Below are positions 8,562 to 16,083 of a stretch of 23,261 nt of DNA, one piece after another (the stretch's first letter is position 1; every line of letters begins with the position of its first letter). This DNA is from an uncultured Eubacteriales bacterium (GTDB taxonomy: Bacteria > Bacillota > Clostridia > Oscillospirales > Acutalibacteraceae): assembly GCA_934489735.1 (NCBI GenBank), contig CAKSSR010000027.1:1-23261 (forward strand), written 5' to 3'. The position numbers and the translations under genes were made by a program. The notes under the pieces were generated by a model, which saw only the letters and a list, made by a program, of their open reading frames with translations, was not told the origin of the DNA and made no database searches.

Positions 8562-9677
8562 ATGGAAAGAGATCCATTTGAGGAATATTTGAAAGAGTCT
8601 GAACCGGATAGAGTTAGTAGAAGTTATATTTGGAGCACAGCAATAGGACTTCAAGCGGTAGATAAACTTAAGCCATCTAAGTATTTAATTGATACGGCTA
8701 TTCAGAATGTTGAAGGCAAAATTACTATAAGTGAAGTGCAAGAAATTATTGAAAGCTATTACGAAGAAAGACCAGCGCATTTGTTTGATGATAAACGTAC
8801 TGAAGAGGCTGATAAAGTGTCATCACGTATTGCAAAACTTCTTTCAGAGACAGCATTTTCGTTTACAATAAATGAGTATATTTCGATTCATTATAAACTT
8901 TTTCAAGGAATTTACAAGCATGCAGGAAAGATTAGAAACTATAACATTACGAAAAAAGAGTGGGTACTTGATGGAGCGACAGTAATGTATGGCAGCGCTT
9001 CAGAATTAAAAGCAACACTCGAATACGACTTCTCGCAAGAGAGGGAGTTTAATTATAAAGGGCTTTCAATGGATGAGATTATTCACCATTTGGCTGTTTT
9101 TGTTTCAAGACTTTGGCAGATTCACATCTTCGGGGAAGGTAATACTAGAACAACAGCAGTATTTTTTATCAAATATTTAAAAAAGCTTGGATTTTCTGCA
9201 ACTAATGATATATTTTCGCAAAATGCTTGGTATTTTAGAAATGCACTTGTTAGAGCAAATTATACTAATTTAAAGAATGGTATTAATGAGACAACGGAAT
9301 ATCTTGAAATATTTTTGAAAAATCTGCTTCTGGGTGAGAAAAATAAACTTCTTAACCGGAATTTACATGTAAAAGTGGACATTGAAAATGTAAAAGTGGA
9401 TATTCAGAATAAAAAAGTGGACATTGAAGATGTACTTGCTGAAAAAAGTAAAAGTTTTTCTCAAAAGACAATCATTCATATCCGTAAGCTTTATAAAAAA
9501 TTTGGCTTTGACGAAATATTTGGAAGGAACGTAGTTATGGAACTTTTGAAGCTAAAAGGCTCAGGTGCTTCAAAATTACTTTCAAATTTAGTGCAGGCAG
9601 ACATTATTGAACCAGTGTTGGGCAACGGGAAAGGAAAGTATAAATTTAAAAAGGATTATAATAAAACAGAGAGATAA
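8562..9677 (+). CDS. Fic-domain protein (probable nucleotidyl/AMP transferase)
   Basis: Fic proteins usually transfer AMP from ATP onto hydroxyl side chains of target proteins. The 371-aa protein has an N-terminal helical region (about 15-65) containing AIGLQAVDKLKPS and GKITISEV, resembling the inhibitory helix region fused to many Fic enzymes. I cannot place an exact S/T-xxx-E-G/N inhibitory motif. The Fic core (about 90-270) holds the active loop H188-IFGEGNTR196. Relative to HPFxxGNGRxxR it has I for P, T for the second G, and no final Arg. H188, F190, E192, N194 and R196 are kept, so activity is plausible. A VDI heptad repeated three times (270-290) leads to a C-terminal winged-helix-like region (about 300-365, GSGASKLLSNLVQA), which may bind DNA. 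AGAGAGGT precedes ATG 8562. There is no separate antitoxin gene nearby. Confidence 0.88.
   Translation: MERDPFEEYLKESEPDRVSRSYIWSTAIGLQAVDKLKPSKYLIDTAIQNVEGKITISEVQEIIESYYEERPAHLFDDKRTEEADKVSSRIAKLLSETAFSFTINEYISIHYKLFQGIYKHAGKIRNYNITKKEWVLDGATVMYGSASELKATLEYDFSQEREFNYKGLSMDEIIHHLAVFVSRLWQIHIFGEGNTRTTAVFFIKYLKKLGFSATNDIFSQNAWYFRNALVRANYTNLKNGINETTEYLEIFLKNLLLGEKNKLLNRNLHVKVDIENVKVDIQNKKVDIEDVLAEKSKSFSQKTIIHIRKLYKKFGFDEIFGRNVVMELLKLKGSGASKLLSNLVQADIIEPVLGNGKGKYKFKKDYNKTER
9369..9431 (+). repeat. Three tandem 21-bp repeats inside the Fic gene
   Basis: Three in-frame 21-bp units encode VKVDIEN, VKVDIQN and KKVDIED, just before the C-terminal winged-helix-like region. Copy number could change by slippage without breaking the frame. 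Confidence 0.8.
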
Positions 9678-9877
9678 AAATTAGAAGATCGTATAACAAA
9701 GTAGCAAGGAAACTGTTGTTAAATAAGAAAGTGTTGGAGAAATATTTAAAAGTATCTCATAGAATGCAAACAGAAGTATAAAAGATAAGTTGGGCATATA
9801 AAAGAAATGATTGAGAAAACTATTAAATAATTCAGACAAATGTAATGATTAAATGAGAAAATTTAAGAAAAAGTGAC
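9678..9877 (+). other. Gene-poor stretch between fic and the transposase-like gene
   Basis: There is no convincing gene here. One short reading across about 9685-9780 (VARKLLLNKKVLEKYLKVSH, then a stop) looks protein-like and could be the tail of a lost gene, but it has no start. No terminator is evident after fic. From about 9780 the sequence is duplicated upstream of the second, broken transposase-like copy. Confidence 0.4.
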
Positions 9878-10790
9878 TTGATTTTTGTGCTGATTTGTTA
9901 TATAATAAAAATGTACCCGGGAAAACTATGAAAAGGAGGATTATTATGAGTGATGAAGAAAAGATTATGGAAAAAAATAAAGAATTAGAAGAAAAAATGA
10001 AGGTGTCGTTTGACAGATTTACAAAAAAGGTTCTGTCGTTGAAGAGCGTTGTGGCTAATCTGCTAATGGGATCAGCAGAGGAATATAAAGATTGTAGCTT
10101 TGCAGAGGTGATGTCATGCCTGGATACGGATCCGAAAGTAGGAGAAGAACCAGTTGACGATTCGTTTATAATGATGGACAATTCGGGAGGCGAAACGGTA
10201 TCCGTTAACGATGGACTCCGAAGCTTTGATACAAAATTTAAAGTCAAACTGCCACAGAGTTATAAGGAGAAACATAAGCAAGACGAAAGAGTAAGTGTGA
10301 TGGTAAACATGGAATCACAGAAAAGTAGTAATGTTGGATATCCAATGGAAGCCAGGGGAATCTATTACTTGAGTAGATTAATATCATCGCAATTTAATGT
10401 AGAGTTCAGCAAATCAGAATTTGGTAAGATATTGAAAGCCTATTCGTATTGGATATGCATGAACGTACCAGACAATGAAGCTAATACAATTACAAGATAT
10501 AGCTTTAAACCAGAACATTTAGTAGGGGATCATCCGGACTATCCGCATAAATATGATTTGATGACATTGGTAATGATAAAGATAGGGAAGAATAAGAGTA
10601 ATGAAAAGATAACAGGGTTGCTATATTCATTATTTAAAGAGATTCCACTAAATGGTCTAAATCAAGAGACAAAAGAGAAGCTAGAGAAAGACTATGGAAT
10701 AAAATTTACAGAAGAATTTATAGAGGAGGCTGATAGTATGTGCGTTCTAAGTAAAGAAATTCTGGATATGGGCATGGAAAAAGGTATGGA
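9780..10790 (+). repeat. Direct repeat, copy 1 (transposase-like gene and its promoter region)
   Basis: This block, from about 165 bp upstream of the transposase-like gene into its 3' part, matches about 11003-11578 at high identity, apart from an internal gap of about 380 bp in the second copy. End points were judged by eye. No terminal inverted repeats or target-site duplications were found. Confidence 0.65.
9878..9906 (+). promoter_or_regulatory. Sigma-A-type promoter of the PD-(D/E)XK transposase-like gene
   Basis: TTGATT (9878-9883) and TATAAT (9901-9906) are 17 bp apart. The matching place in the second copy of this element keeps the arrangement. Confidence 0.65.
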
Positions 10791-10944
10791 AAAAGGCATG
10801 GAAAAAGGAATTGAAAAAGGGGAAATTAAAAGAGCGCTAAATATAGCAGAGAAATTGAGAGAAATCGGCATGCCGGAGGATAAAATAGCTGAGATTGTTG
10901 GAATAGACAAAGAAACATTAGAAGGTGCTATGAACAACAAATAG
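9946..10944 (+). CDS. PD-(D/E)XK nuclease family transposase / Rpn-like protein
   Basis: ATG 9946 is chosen because AAGGAGG at 9933-9939 is ideally placed. Upstream in-frame TTG and ATG codons are not needed. The 332-aa product matches the pattern of the PD-(D/E)XK nuclease transposase family abundant in gut Clostridia. It has a DRFTKKVLS N-terminus, a core Asp in SFDTKF (D95), E123-x-Q125 in VNMESQKS, and the characteristic GYPMEARGIYYLSRLISSQ. Later come a SYWICMN-VP stretch and YDLMTLVMIKIG. A run of GMEKG repeats (about 275-292) precedes a short C-terminal helical hairpin ending in IAEIVGIDKETLE. Members are thought to be DNA nucleases linked to recombination (Rpn). True transposition by this subgroup is not shown. 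A hairpin terminator follows, and a deleted second copy lies downstream. Confidence 0.85.
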   Translation: MSDEEKIMEKNKELEEKMKVSFDRFTKKVLSLKSVVANLLMGSAEEYKDCSFAEVMSCLDTDPKVGEEPVDDSFIMMDNSGGETVSVNDGLRSFDTKFKVKLPQSYKEKHKQDERVSVMVNMESQKSSNVGYPMEARGIYYLSRLISSQFNVEFSKSEFGKILKAYSYWICMNVPDNEANTITRYSFKPEHLVGDHPDYPHKYDLMTLVMIKIGKNKSNEKITGLLYSLFKEIPLNGLNQETKEKLEKDYGIKFTEEFIEEADSMCVLSKEILDMGMEKGMEKGMEKGIEKGEIKRALNIAEKLREIGMPEDKIAEIVGIDKETLEGAMNNK

Positions 10945-10952
10945 TACAAAAG

Positions 10953-10993
10953 AGCATCAGGACTTAAAAATCATGTCTTGATGCTTTAACTTT
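10953..10993 (+). terminator. Terminator after the PD-(D/E)XK gene
   Basis: The arms AGCATCAGGAC (10953-10963) and GTCTTGATGCT (10975-10985) pair with one G-T wobble and an 11-nt A/T-rich loop. TTAACTTTAT follows. Confidence 0.7.
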
Positions 10994-11002
10994 ATACAGA
11001 CA

Positions 11003-11578
11003 AAGGATAGAATGAATTGAGCAGATAGAAAAAATAATTGAGAAAATATTAAATAATACAGGCAAATGCAATAATAGTATAATAAGATTTAAGGAAAGTG
11101 ATTTGACCTTTATATTGATTTATGATATAGTGAAGACATAGGCAAGAAAATTATGAAAAAAATTAAGAAATTGTTTGACAGATTTACAAAAAAGGTTCTG
11201 TCGTCGAAGGACTTTGTAGCCAACCTATTGATATGATCAGCAGAAAAATATAAAAATTAATGAAGCTAATACAATTACAAGATATAGCTTTAAACCAGAA
11301 CATTTAGTAGGAGATCATCCAGACTACCCGCATAAATATGATTTGATGACATTGGTAATGATAAAAATAGGGAAGAATAAGAGTAATGAAAAGATAACAG
11401 GGTTGCTATATTCATTATTTAAAGAGATTCCACTAAATGGTTTAAATCAAGAGACAAAAGAGAAGTTAGAGAAAGACTATGGAATAAAATTTACAGAAGA
11501 ATTTATAGAGGAGGCTGATGGTATGTCGTTCTAAGTAAAGAAATTCTGGATATGGGTATGGAAAAAGAAATTAAAGAA
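11003..11578 (+). pseudogene. Deleted second copy of the PD-(D/E)XK transposase-like gene
   Basis: The promoter region is duplicated (TTGACC 11103-11108, 17 bp, TATAGT 11126-11131). ATG 11153 begins a frame with FDRFTKKVLS and VANLL like the intact gene, which stops at TGA 11233-11235. About 380 bp corresponding to the nuclease core are then missing, with the junction near 11256-11262. Homology resumes at GAAGCTAATACAATTAC and runs through YDLMTLVMIKIG to the GMEKE region near 11578. A later stop at 11532-11534 comes from a lost base just after GATGGTATG. The nuclease residues D95 and E123-x-Q125 of the intact copy are gone, so this cannot be an active enzyme. The reading frame at 11343-11534 is only a fragment of it. 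Confidence 0.85.
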
Positions 11579-12000
11579 GATCTAGAAGTGTTAGATAAAG
11601 TGTTAGATTTTGAAAAAAATAAATATAAATTTGAGTTAGCAAAAATATCAAAAGTAAAAAAGAGGCATACATCAAGTCTTGATTTAAAAACTGGGAGTTT
11701 TATTTTCCAGAAGGTTTAGAAGGTACATTATCTAATGAGACGGCATTAAAAATTTTTAGAGAAATGAATGAAAATGGATATCAAAGAATAAAGGACGAAG
11801 ATATAAAGGGGTTAATAAGACAGGGAGAAAGTGAAGAAATAGCTAAAAAGATAGTAGAAAAACTATCATTAAATAAGACTGATGGACAAGAGACGGATAG
11901 ACAACCTGTAAAAGAATTATCTCAAGATGAAACAGATAAACCAAAAGAGGAGAAAAGTAAAAGGCATTGGTTTAGAAAAAGGAGAAGAAGTAAAGAATAA
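11579..12000 (+). pseudogene. 3' remnant of a cassette C gene
   Basis: Two frames joined by a frameshift near 11695 resemble the last part of C2. The first reads about 11580-11720. The second, from about 11697 to TAA 12000, contains FPEGLEGTLSNETALKIF, which parallels YVEGLGQKILNEEAVTIY of C2. It ends in a basic tail RHWFRKRRRSKE like C2's RNPFKRKKK. The part from ATG 11764 can be read as a 78-aa protein but has no ribosome site. The terminator and spacer that follow are the same as those after C2. The 5' end of this gene was lost next to the transposase-like copy, suggesting that insertion or recombination there destroyed it. Confidence 0.7.
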
Positions 12001-12002
12001 GT

Positions 12003-12170
12003 TAAGCTAGTTGAGTAAAATCAGCTAGCTATTTTTATATCAAGAAAGAGGAGAGGATGGAGGAGGTGGCTAAAGGGAGAGAAATTATAGTGGAGGGGTG
12101 AAAAAATTAAGAATTTGTTCAGAATATGCAAGGATTGATTAACAATATTGCGAAGAATTTTCAACAATTA
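12003..12170 (+). repeat. Cassette intergenic repeat, copy 1
   Basis: This 168-bp block matches 18380-18529 closely, with an internal gap of about 18 bp in the second copy. It contains the C-gene terminator and a purine-rich stretch (GGAGGAGGTGGC and GTGGAGGGGTG). The rest of the gap to A2 (12171-12342) holds AT-rich sequence with weaker similarity to the second copy, then the A2 promoter. Confidence 0.85.
12005..12037 (+). terminator. Terminator after the C remnant
   Basis: AGCTAGTTGA (12005-12014) and TCAGCTAGCT (12021-12030) pair with one G-T wobble around GTAAAA, followed by ATTTTTA. It is identical to the terminator downstream of C2. Confidence 0.8.
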
Positions 12171-12258
12171 CGAAAATACAGATAAAAAGTATTATTAAAT
12201 TAACAAATTAATAGTAAAAAGCACAACTAATTACCAAAAGATTCGTTGGTTTTATATA

Positions 12259-12288
12259 TTGACTATATATATATATATATGGTAAAAT
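12259..12288 (+). promoter_or_regulatory. Promoter of cassette 2 with an (AT)8 spacer
   Basis: TTGACT (12259-12264) and TAAAAT (12283-12288) are 18 bp apart, and TG precedes the -10 by one base (extended -10). The spacer consists of AT repeated eight times followed by GG. The homologous A3 promoter keeps both boxes and the 18-bp spacing. Confidence 0.7.
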
Positions 12289-12342
12289 AAACTTGATATA
12301 TTGCATAAAGTAACAACAAATAATATGGAGGGGTGATTTTTT

Positions 12343-13677
12343 ATGGAATTAAATGAAGGGCAGTTTAATATTTTACTGGATATATTATACTTTTTGAGGG
12401 AAAAAGATGGAGGCCAACTAAGGGATAGCGATTTTTATTTTACATATGGAAGTGTTGGTCAAGAAAGATTAAAATTGTATAACGTAGATTCAGATAAGAT
12501 AAGTCTGGAATTTAAAGGATTTAAAGATATAGACTGCAGTCAGTTAGATATTAATGAAGTGACCGAAGGTGATGTCGACAATGTAATTGACGGAATAGGA
12601 ATTATTGAAGGAGCAATTAACAGATCAGCTATTGATGAAATTAAAGATAAAGTTAAGAATAAAGTTAAAAGGCTTAGCGATGATAATTTTTATAGTAAGA
12701 TTAAAAGATTGATATTTTCTTTTAAAGGGAAAGAAGATATGACAGGTACAGATATTAAAGAAGCTGAATATTTTGAAGTAAATGGTTCTTTAGGAGACAT
12801 ATTTTCGGATTTTGATGCAGCTGGGGATAAGCGATTGGAGCTAGAATTAAGTGGATTTTGCAAAATAAAATCTGATATTGATAAAAGTAATTTTAAAATT
12901 AAAGGAAAGTTTAATCCCAATTCTCAAATGAATGACAATCCGATTGGTATAATTACTAAAAAGGATAAGAAAGACAAGAAAACAGAGGACAGTCAGAAAG
13001 GAGAAGAACTGAATGTTGATGATGCAATGGATTATATTTTTGAGAAGAAGAACGATCTGCTAACGGGTTTGTTTGATGAACTAAGAAGAGAAAATAAGGT
13101 AGAACTTAGGGAAGGAAAAGAACCTAAAATTATTCCTGGGTTTAATGATATTGTTAATATATATTTTGAAAATAATAGAAGAAATTTTTTAGAAGGTTAT
13201 GGCGAATATCAAGAAATGAATTCGTTTATTATAACATTCAGAGAGCAGCTTAAGAGTGGGTTTAGAAAAAGGTTTAGAAAGGAAATTAAAAGAGCTTATA
13301 AAGAAGGTGGAAAATACGAGTTATTTGGTAAAGAGTGGGAATATAAAAAAGAAGAGAATATAAAAAATGAAATAAAAGGTTTAAAGGGCTTAAGCAAAGA
13401 ATGTAAAAGATTAATGTTTGATAACAAAGATGATAAAGATATAAAAGCTATGATTGATACGGAAAATAAGAATGAGAAAGAAATAAAAGAGAAAATTTAC
13501 AAAAAGATTAAAGAAAAACTGAAATCTGATTATGAAATTAAAAGTATTGATAGAGAGGTAAAACATATTAAAAAGGGAATAGAAAAAATTAATAATGCAG
13601 AAAAAAAGGGAGTTTTTGAAAAAAAGCTAAAAGCAATAGTAAACGTTTTAAATTTATTCAAAATTATTAAGGAGTAA
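12343..13677 (+). CDS. Cassette protein A2, unknown function
   Basis: This 444-aa protein belongs to no family I recognise. GGAGGGGTG lies 7 bases before ATG 12343. The N-terminus MELNEGQFNILLDILY is identical over 16 residues to A3. The N-terminal domain (about 1-200) keeps YNVDSDKI, IKRLIFSF and GDKRLELE-SGFC in common with A3. A lysine-rich linker (KKDKKDKK, about 206-215) leads to a second domain with GFND at 266-269 and FRKRFRKE at 307-314, then a long charged helical, probably coiled-coil, C-terminus. No signal peptide or membrane segment is seen. B2 starts 15 nt downstream. The basic second domain could contact nucleic acid or a partner protein, which is inference only. Confidence 0.85.
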   Translation: MELNEGQFNILLDILYFLREKDGGQLRDSDFYFTYGSVGQERLKLYNVDSDKISLEFKGFKDIDCSQLDINEVTEGDVDNVIDGIGIIEGAINRSAIDEIKDKVKNKVKRLSDDNFYSKIKRLIFSFKGKEDMTGTDIKEAEYFEVNGSLGDIFSDFDAAGDKRLELELSGFCKIKSDIDKSNFKIKGKFNPNSQMNDNPIGIITKKDKKDKKTEDSQKGEELNVDDAMDYIFEKKNDLLTGLFDELRRENKVELREGKEPKIIPGFNDIVNIYFENNRRNFLEGYGEYQEMNSFIITFREQLKSGFRKRFRKEIKRAYKEGGKYELFGKEWEYKKEENIKNEIKGLKGLSKECKRLMFDNKDDKDIKAMIDTENKNEKEIKEKIYKKIKEKLKSDYEIKSIDREVKHIKKGIEKINNAEKKGVFEKKLKAIVNVLNLFKIIKE

Positions 13678-13692
13678 GGATGGTGAATTTAA

Positions 13693-16083
13693 ATGGGGAA
13701 ATTTAGTATAGAAAATTTATCTGAATTTTTAGGAAAGTCGATATTAAAATTAAAAGCTAATATAGAAGAATATAAACCTATCAATTTGAGTGGCAAAGAA
13801 GAAATATATAGTAATGGCTGTTCACATGAAGAAATTAAATGTTTGGTTAAATACGGTGAAAAAGTTGCAATATGTTTTAAAAATAGTGAAGAATTTCAAA
13901 AAACAAGAAATGCAAGTATTTCAGGTGGAAAATTGAAGTTAAAAGGTGTTGGCAGACGAAAGCTGGATTTGAATAGCATTAAAATTATTGATGAAATAAA
14001 AAATTCGCTAGACTTAAAGAATAAAATTTGCAAACTGCCAGAAGAGAAGAATTTGCCTGACATCAATATAGCATCACTTTGTGAGCAATTAGGATTAGAA
14101 GGAAATTTAATAGATTGTACAAGAAAAAAAGTTGAAGGGACAAGTAATCAAGAAATAAAATCGAGTGGAATTAGTCAATACGAGTTTTATGTAAATAGTG
14201 AAGAAAGGAATTGTAGTGAAAAATTAAGATACTTTAAAAAAGGGAACAAAATTGTTTTAGCTTTTCTCAATGGTAAATTTGGTTTTAAATTGAAAAAAGA
14301 GAATGAAATTTTAAGCTATAAAAAAGTAAATTTGGATACTATTTTAAAACTAGAAGAGACCGACTCAAATAAAGATATTTTTAGACAGGTCCATGATTTA
14401 AAACTTACTGAGTTAATTTCAAGGGAATTAAAAATTGAATTTAATTATTCGGAAGTGATTGGGGAGAAACTTTATAAGTTAATTAGTAAAAGTAAAGTAA
14501 AATTATATGTGAATGAAAAAAAAGAAGTATTTATTAATACTCTAGAAGATAGTAAAATTGAAAATATTGAAATTAAAGAGCTCGAAGGGTTGGATCGATA
14601 TAGCACATTTTACGAGAAAGTTATAAAAGAAGGAATCATAAGAAGTAAAGATATAGACAAAGTACTTGAAAAATTAGACGTTCAAGTGAATATAAAAAAG
14701 AAAGAAATAGAAAGATATAAAATTTATTATGAAGAAGATATAGAAATTAGTAAAGATAATAGATTATATATGCCTAAAGATAAAGATGAAAGAATTGTCT
14801 GTATAATAAAGAGTAGTTCAGAAATTGAAGCTGTAAAAGGTAATCTCAAAACAACAGATGGATGTGAAACTAAATTTTTTAATATTATTAATTGTGTAGA
14901 CAATGTTGAGGTATTTGATCCATTAATTTTAACTAGGAAAAAGATTACATATAAAAAAGACAACGAAAATTACGATAAAATTGCTAGAGAAAACATAAAT
15001 TTTATTGTAGAACCTACAAGTAAATTAAGTATTTGTCAAAATTTATTAAATTTTGATAATTTTGAATTAAAAGTAAGTGATGCTGATGTAAGAGTGTTTG
15101 TATATGATTTTAATAAGAAATATGAAGATTGCTATTTAGAACGATCTCCCAGCAGTTATGAAGAAATAAAAAAAGAATTTGAATTATATGTAAAAGACAA
15201 ATTTAATGAAAATAGAGATTTATTTAATTATAATATTGAGTTAAATAAAAGGCAGGGACAAGAGATTGAGAGTAATATAAAAGAAAGTAAGGAATACAAT
15301 AAATTTATAGCGAATAATCATATAAAGTTTAAAAGTACAGCCGATGAAGAAGGAAACCCTAAACCTTTTGGAACAGGAAGCAATTTGCCATTTGATATTA
15401 AATATAAATTTTATTCCTGTAAAGATGTAAATGTGGATGAAATTAGTAATTTTGAATTATATGATTTGGGAAGTAACGGAATTTTAATAACAAAACCCTA
15501 TAATGATATTACAGATAGTGTTGAATTTTTAAAGTTTTTTAATGTAGAAGGGAAAAAGGAAATTGAACTTACTGAAAAGAACAAAGATAAGTTTTTGAAT
15601 GGAAAGAAAATTGGCAATCGAATGTTCTTGATAAGGACAATAGTAGATATTTTAGGAGAAGAAATTAAAGATAAGGAAGATTTAAAAAGAAAATTTAAAG
15701 ATTTCAAATTTAATAAAAGTAAAATAAAGTTTATATTAGATAAATTAGTATCATTGGAAGCAATAGATGAAGATGTTGAAAAAGAAATATTGGAGGAAAA
15801 AGAAGCTGAAGGGAATGATGGCCAAGGTATCGAAGCTGGACAAGACGGTGAAGGGGAAATAGGTGCAGAGGCAGATGTTTTACCTGAAGATGCTGGAAAG
15901 CAACAACAAATGACAGAAGCAGACGACCCAAATGGAAGCAATGATGGTATTGGTGAAGGTGAAAAGGAAATATTAGATCCGGAACAACTGAAACAAGAAG
16001 CTGATCAGGAAGTTCAAGTTAAACTTGGTGAATTAGGAGAGTTAATAGGCGAAAATGAAAGTAAGAAAGAAGGGGAAAAATGA
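13693..16083 (+). CDS. Cassette protein B2, modular repeat protein of unknown function
   Basis: I know no family for this 796-aa protein. AAGGAG within the A2 stop region and AAGGATGGTGAATTTAA precede ATG 13693, the same layout as A3-B3. The start MGKFSIENLSEFLG parallels MKKFNIEGLADILG of B3. Hairpin-like units with a Y/K-rich strand, a short turn and a hydrophobic strand recur near residues 48-64 (LVKYGEKVAICF), 177, 268 and 341 (YKIYYEED). A FYEKV helix unit starts near 302. Residues 570 to about 700 are a domain (KYKFYSCKDVNVDE, ILITKPY, FLKFFNV) that recurs in C2. The end (about 700-796) is an acidic Gly/Glu/Gln-rich linker. There is no membrane segment. The stop overlaps the start of C2 (ATGA), implying translational coupling. 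Confidence 0.85.
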   Translation: MGKFSIENLSEFLGKSILKLKANIEEYKPINLSGKEEIYSNGCSHEEIKCLVKYGEKVAICFKNSEEFQKTRNASISGGKLKLKGVGRRKLDLNSIKIIDEIKNSLDLKNKICKLPEEKNLPDINIASLCEQLGLEGNLIDCTRKKVEGTSNQEIKSSGISQYEFYVNSEERNCSEKLRYFKKGNKIVLAFLNGKFGFKLKKENEILSYKKVNLDTILKLEETDSNKDIFRQVHDLKLTELISRELKIEFNYSEVIGEKLYKLISKSKVKLYVNEKKEVFINTLEDSKIENIEIKELEGLDRYSTFYEKVIKEGIIRSKDIDKVLEKLDVQVNIKKKEIERYKIYYEEDIEISKDNRLYMPKDKDERIVCIIKSSSEIEAVKGNLKTTDGCETKFFNIINCVDNVEVFDPLILTRKKITYKKDNENYDKIARENINFIVEPTSKLSICQNLLNFDNFELKVSDADVRVFVYDFNKKYEDCYLERSPSSYEEIKKEFELYVKDKFNENRDLFNYNIELNKRQGQEIESNIKESKEYNKFIANNHIKFKSTADEEGNPKPFGTGSNLPFDIKYKFYSCKDVNVDEISNFELYDLGSNGILITKPYNDITDSVEFLKFFNVEGKKEIELTEKNKDKFLNGKKIGNRMFLIRTIVDILGEEIKDKEDLKRKFKDFKFNKSKIKFILDKLVSLEAIDEDVEKEILEEKEAEGNDGQGIEAGQDGEGEIGAEADVLPEDAGKQQQMTEADDPNGSNDGIGEGEKEILDPEQLKQEADQEVQVKLGELGELIGENESKKEGEK

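Noticed and set aside
8562..9677. Fic protein as toxin of a two-gene toxin-antitoxin pair
   Set aside because: No small antitoxin gene is found next to it; any inhibitory helix would be within its own N-terminus.
10771..10830. GMEKG repeat as a separate repeat element
   Set aside because: A short coiled-coil repeat of this kind is normal in the PD-(D/E)XK transposase-like family.
11343..11534. A stand-alone 63-aa protein
   Set aside because: It is an internal fragment of the deleted PD-(D/E)XK copy, with no start signals of its own.
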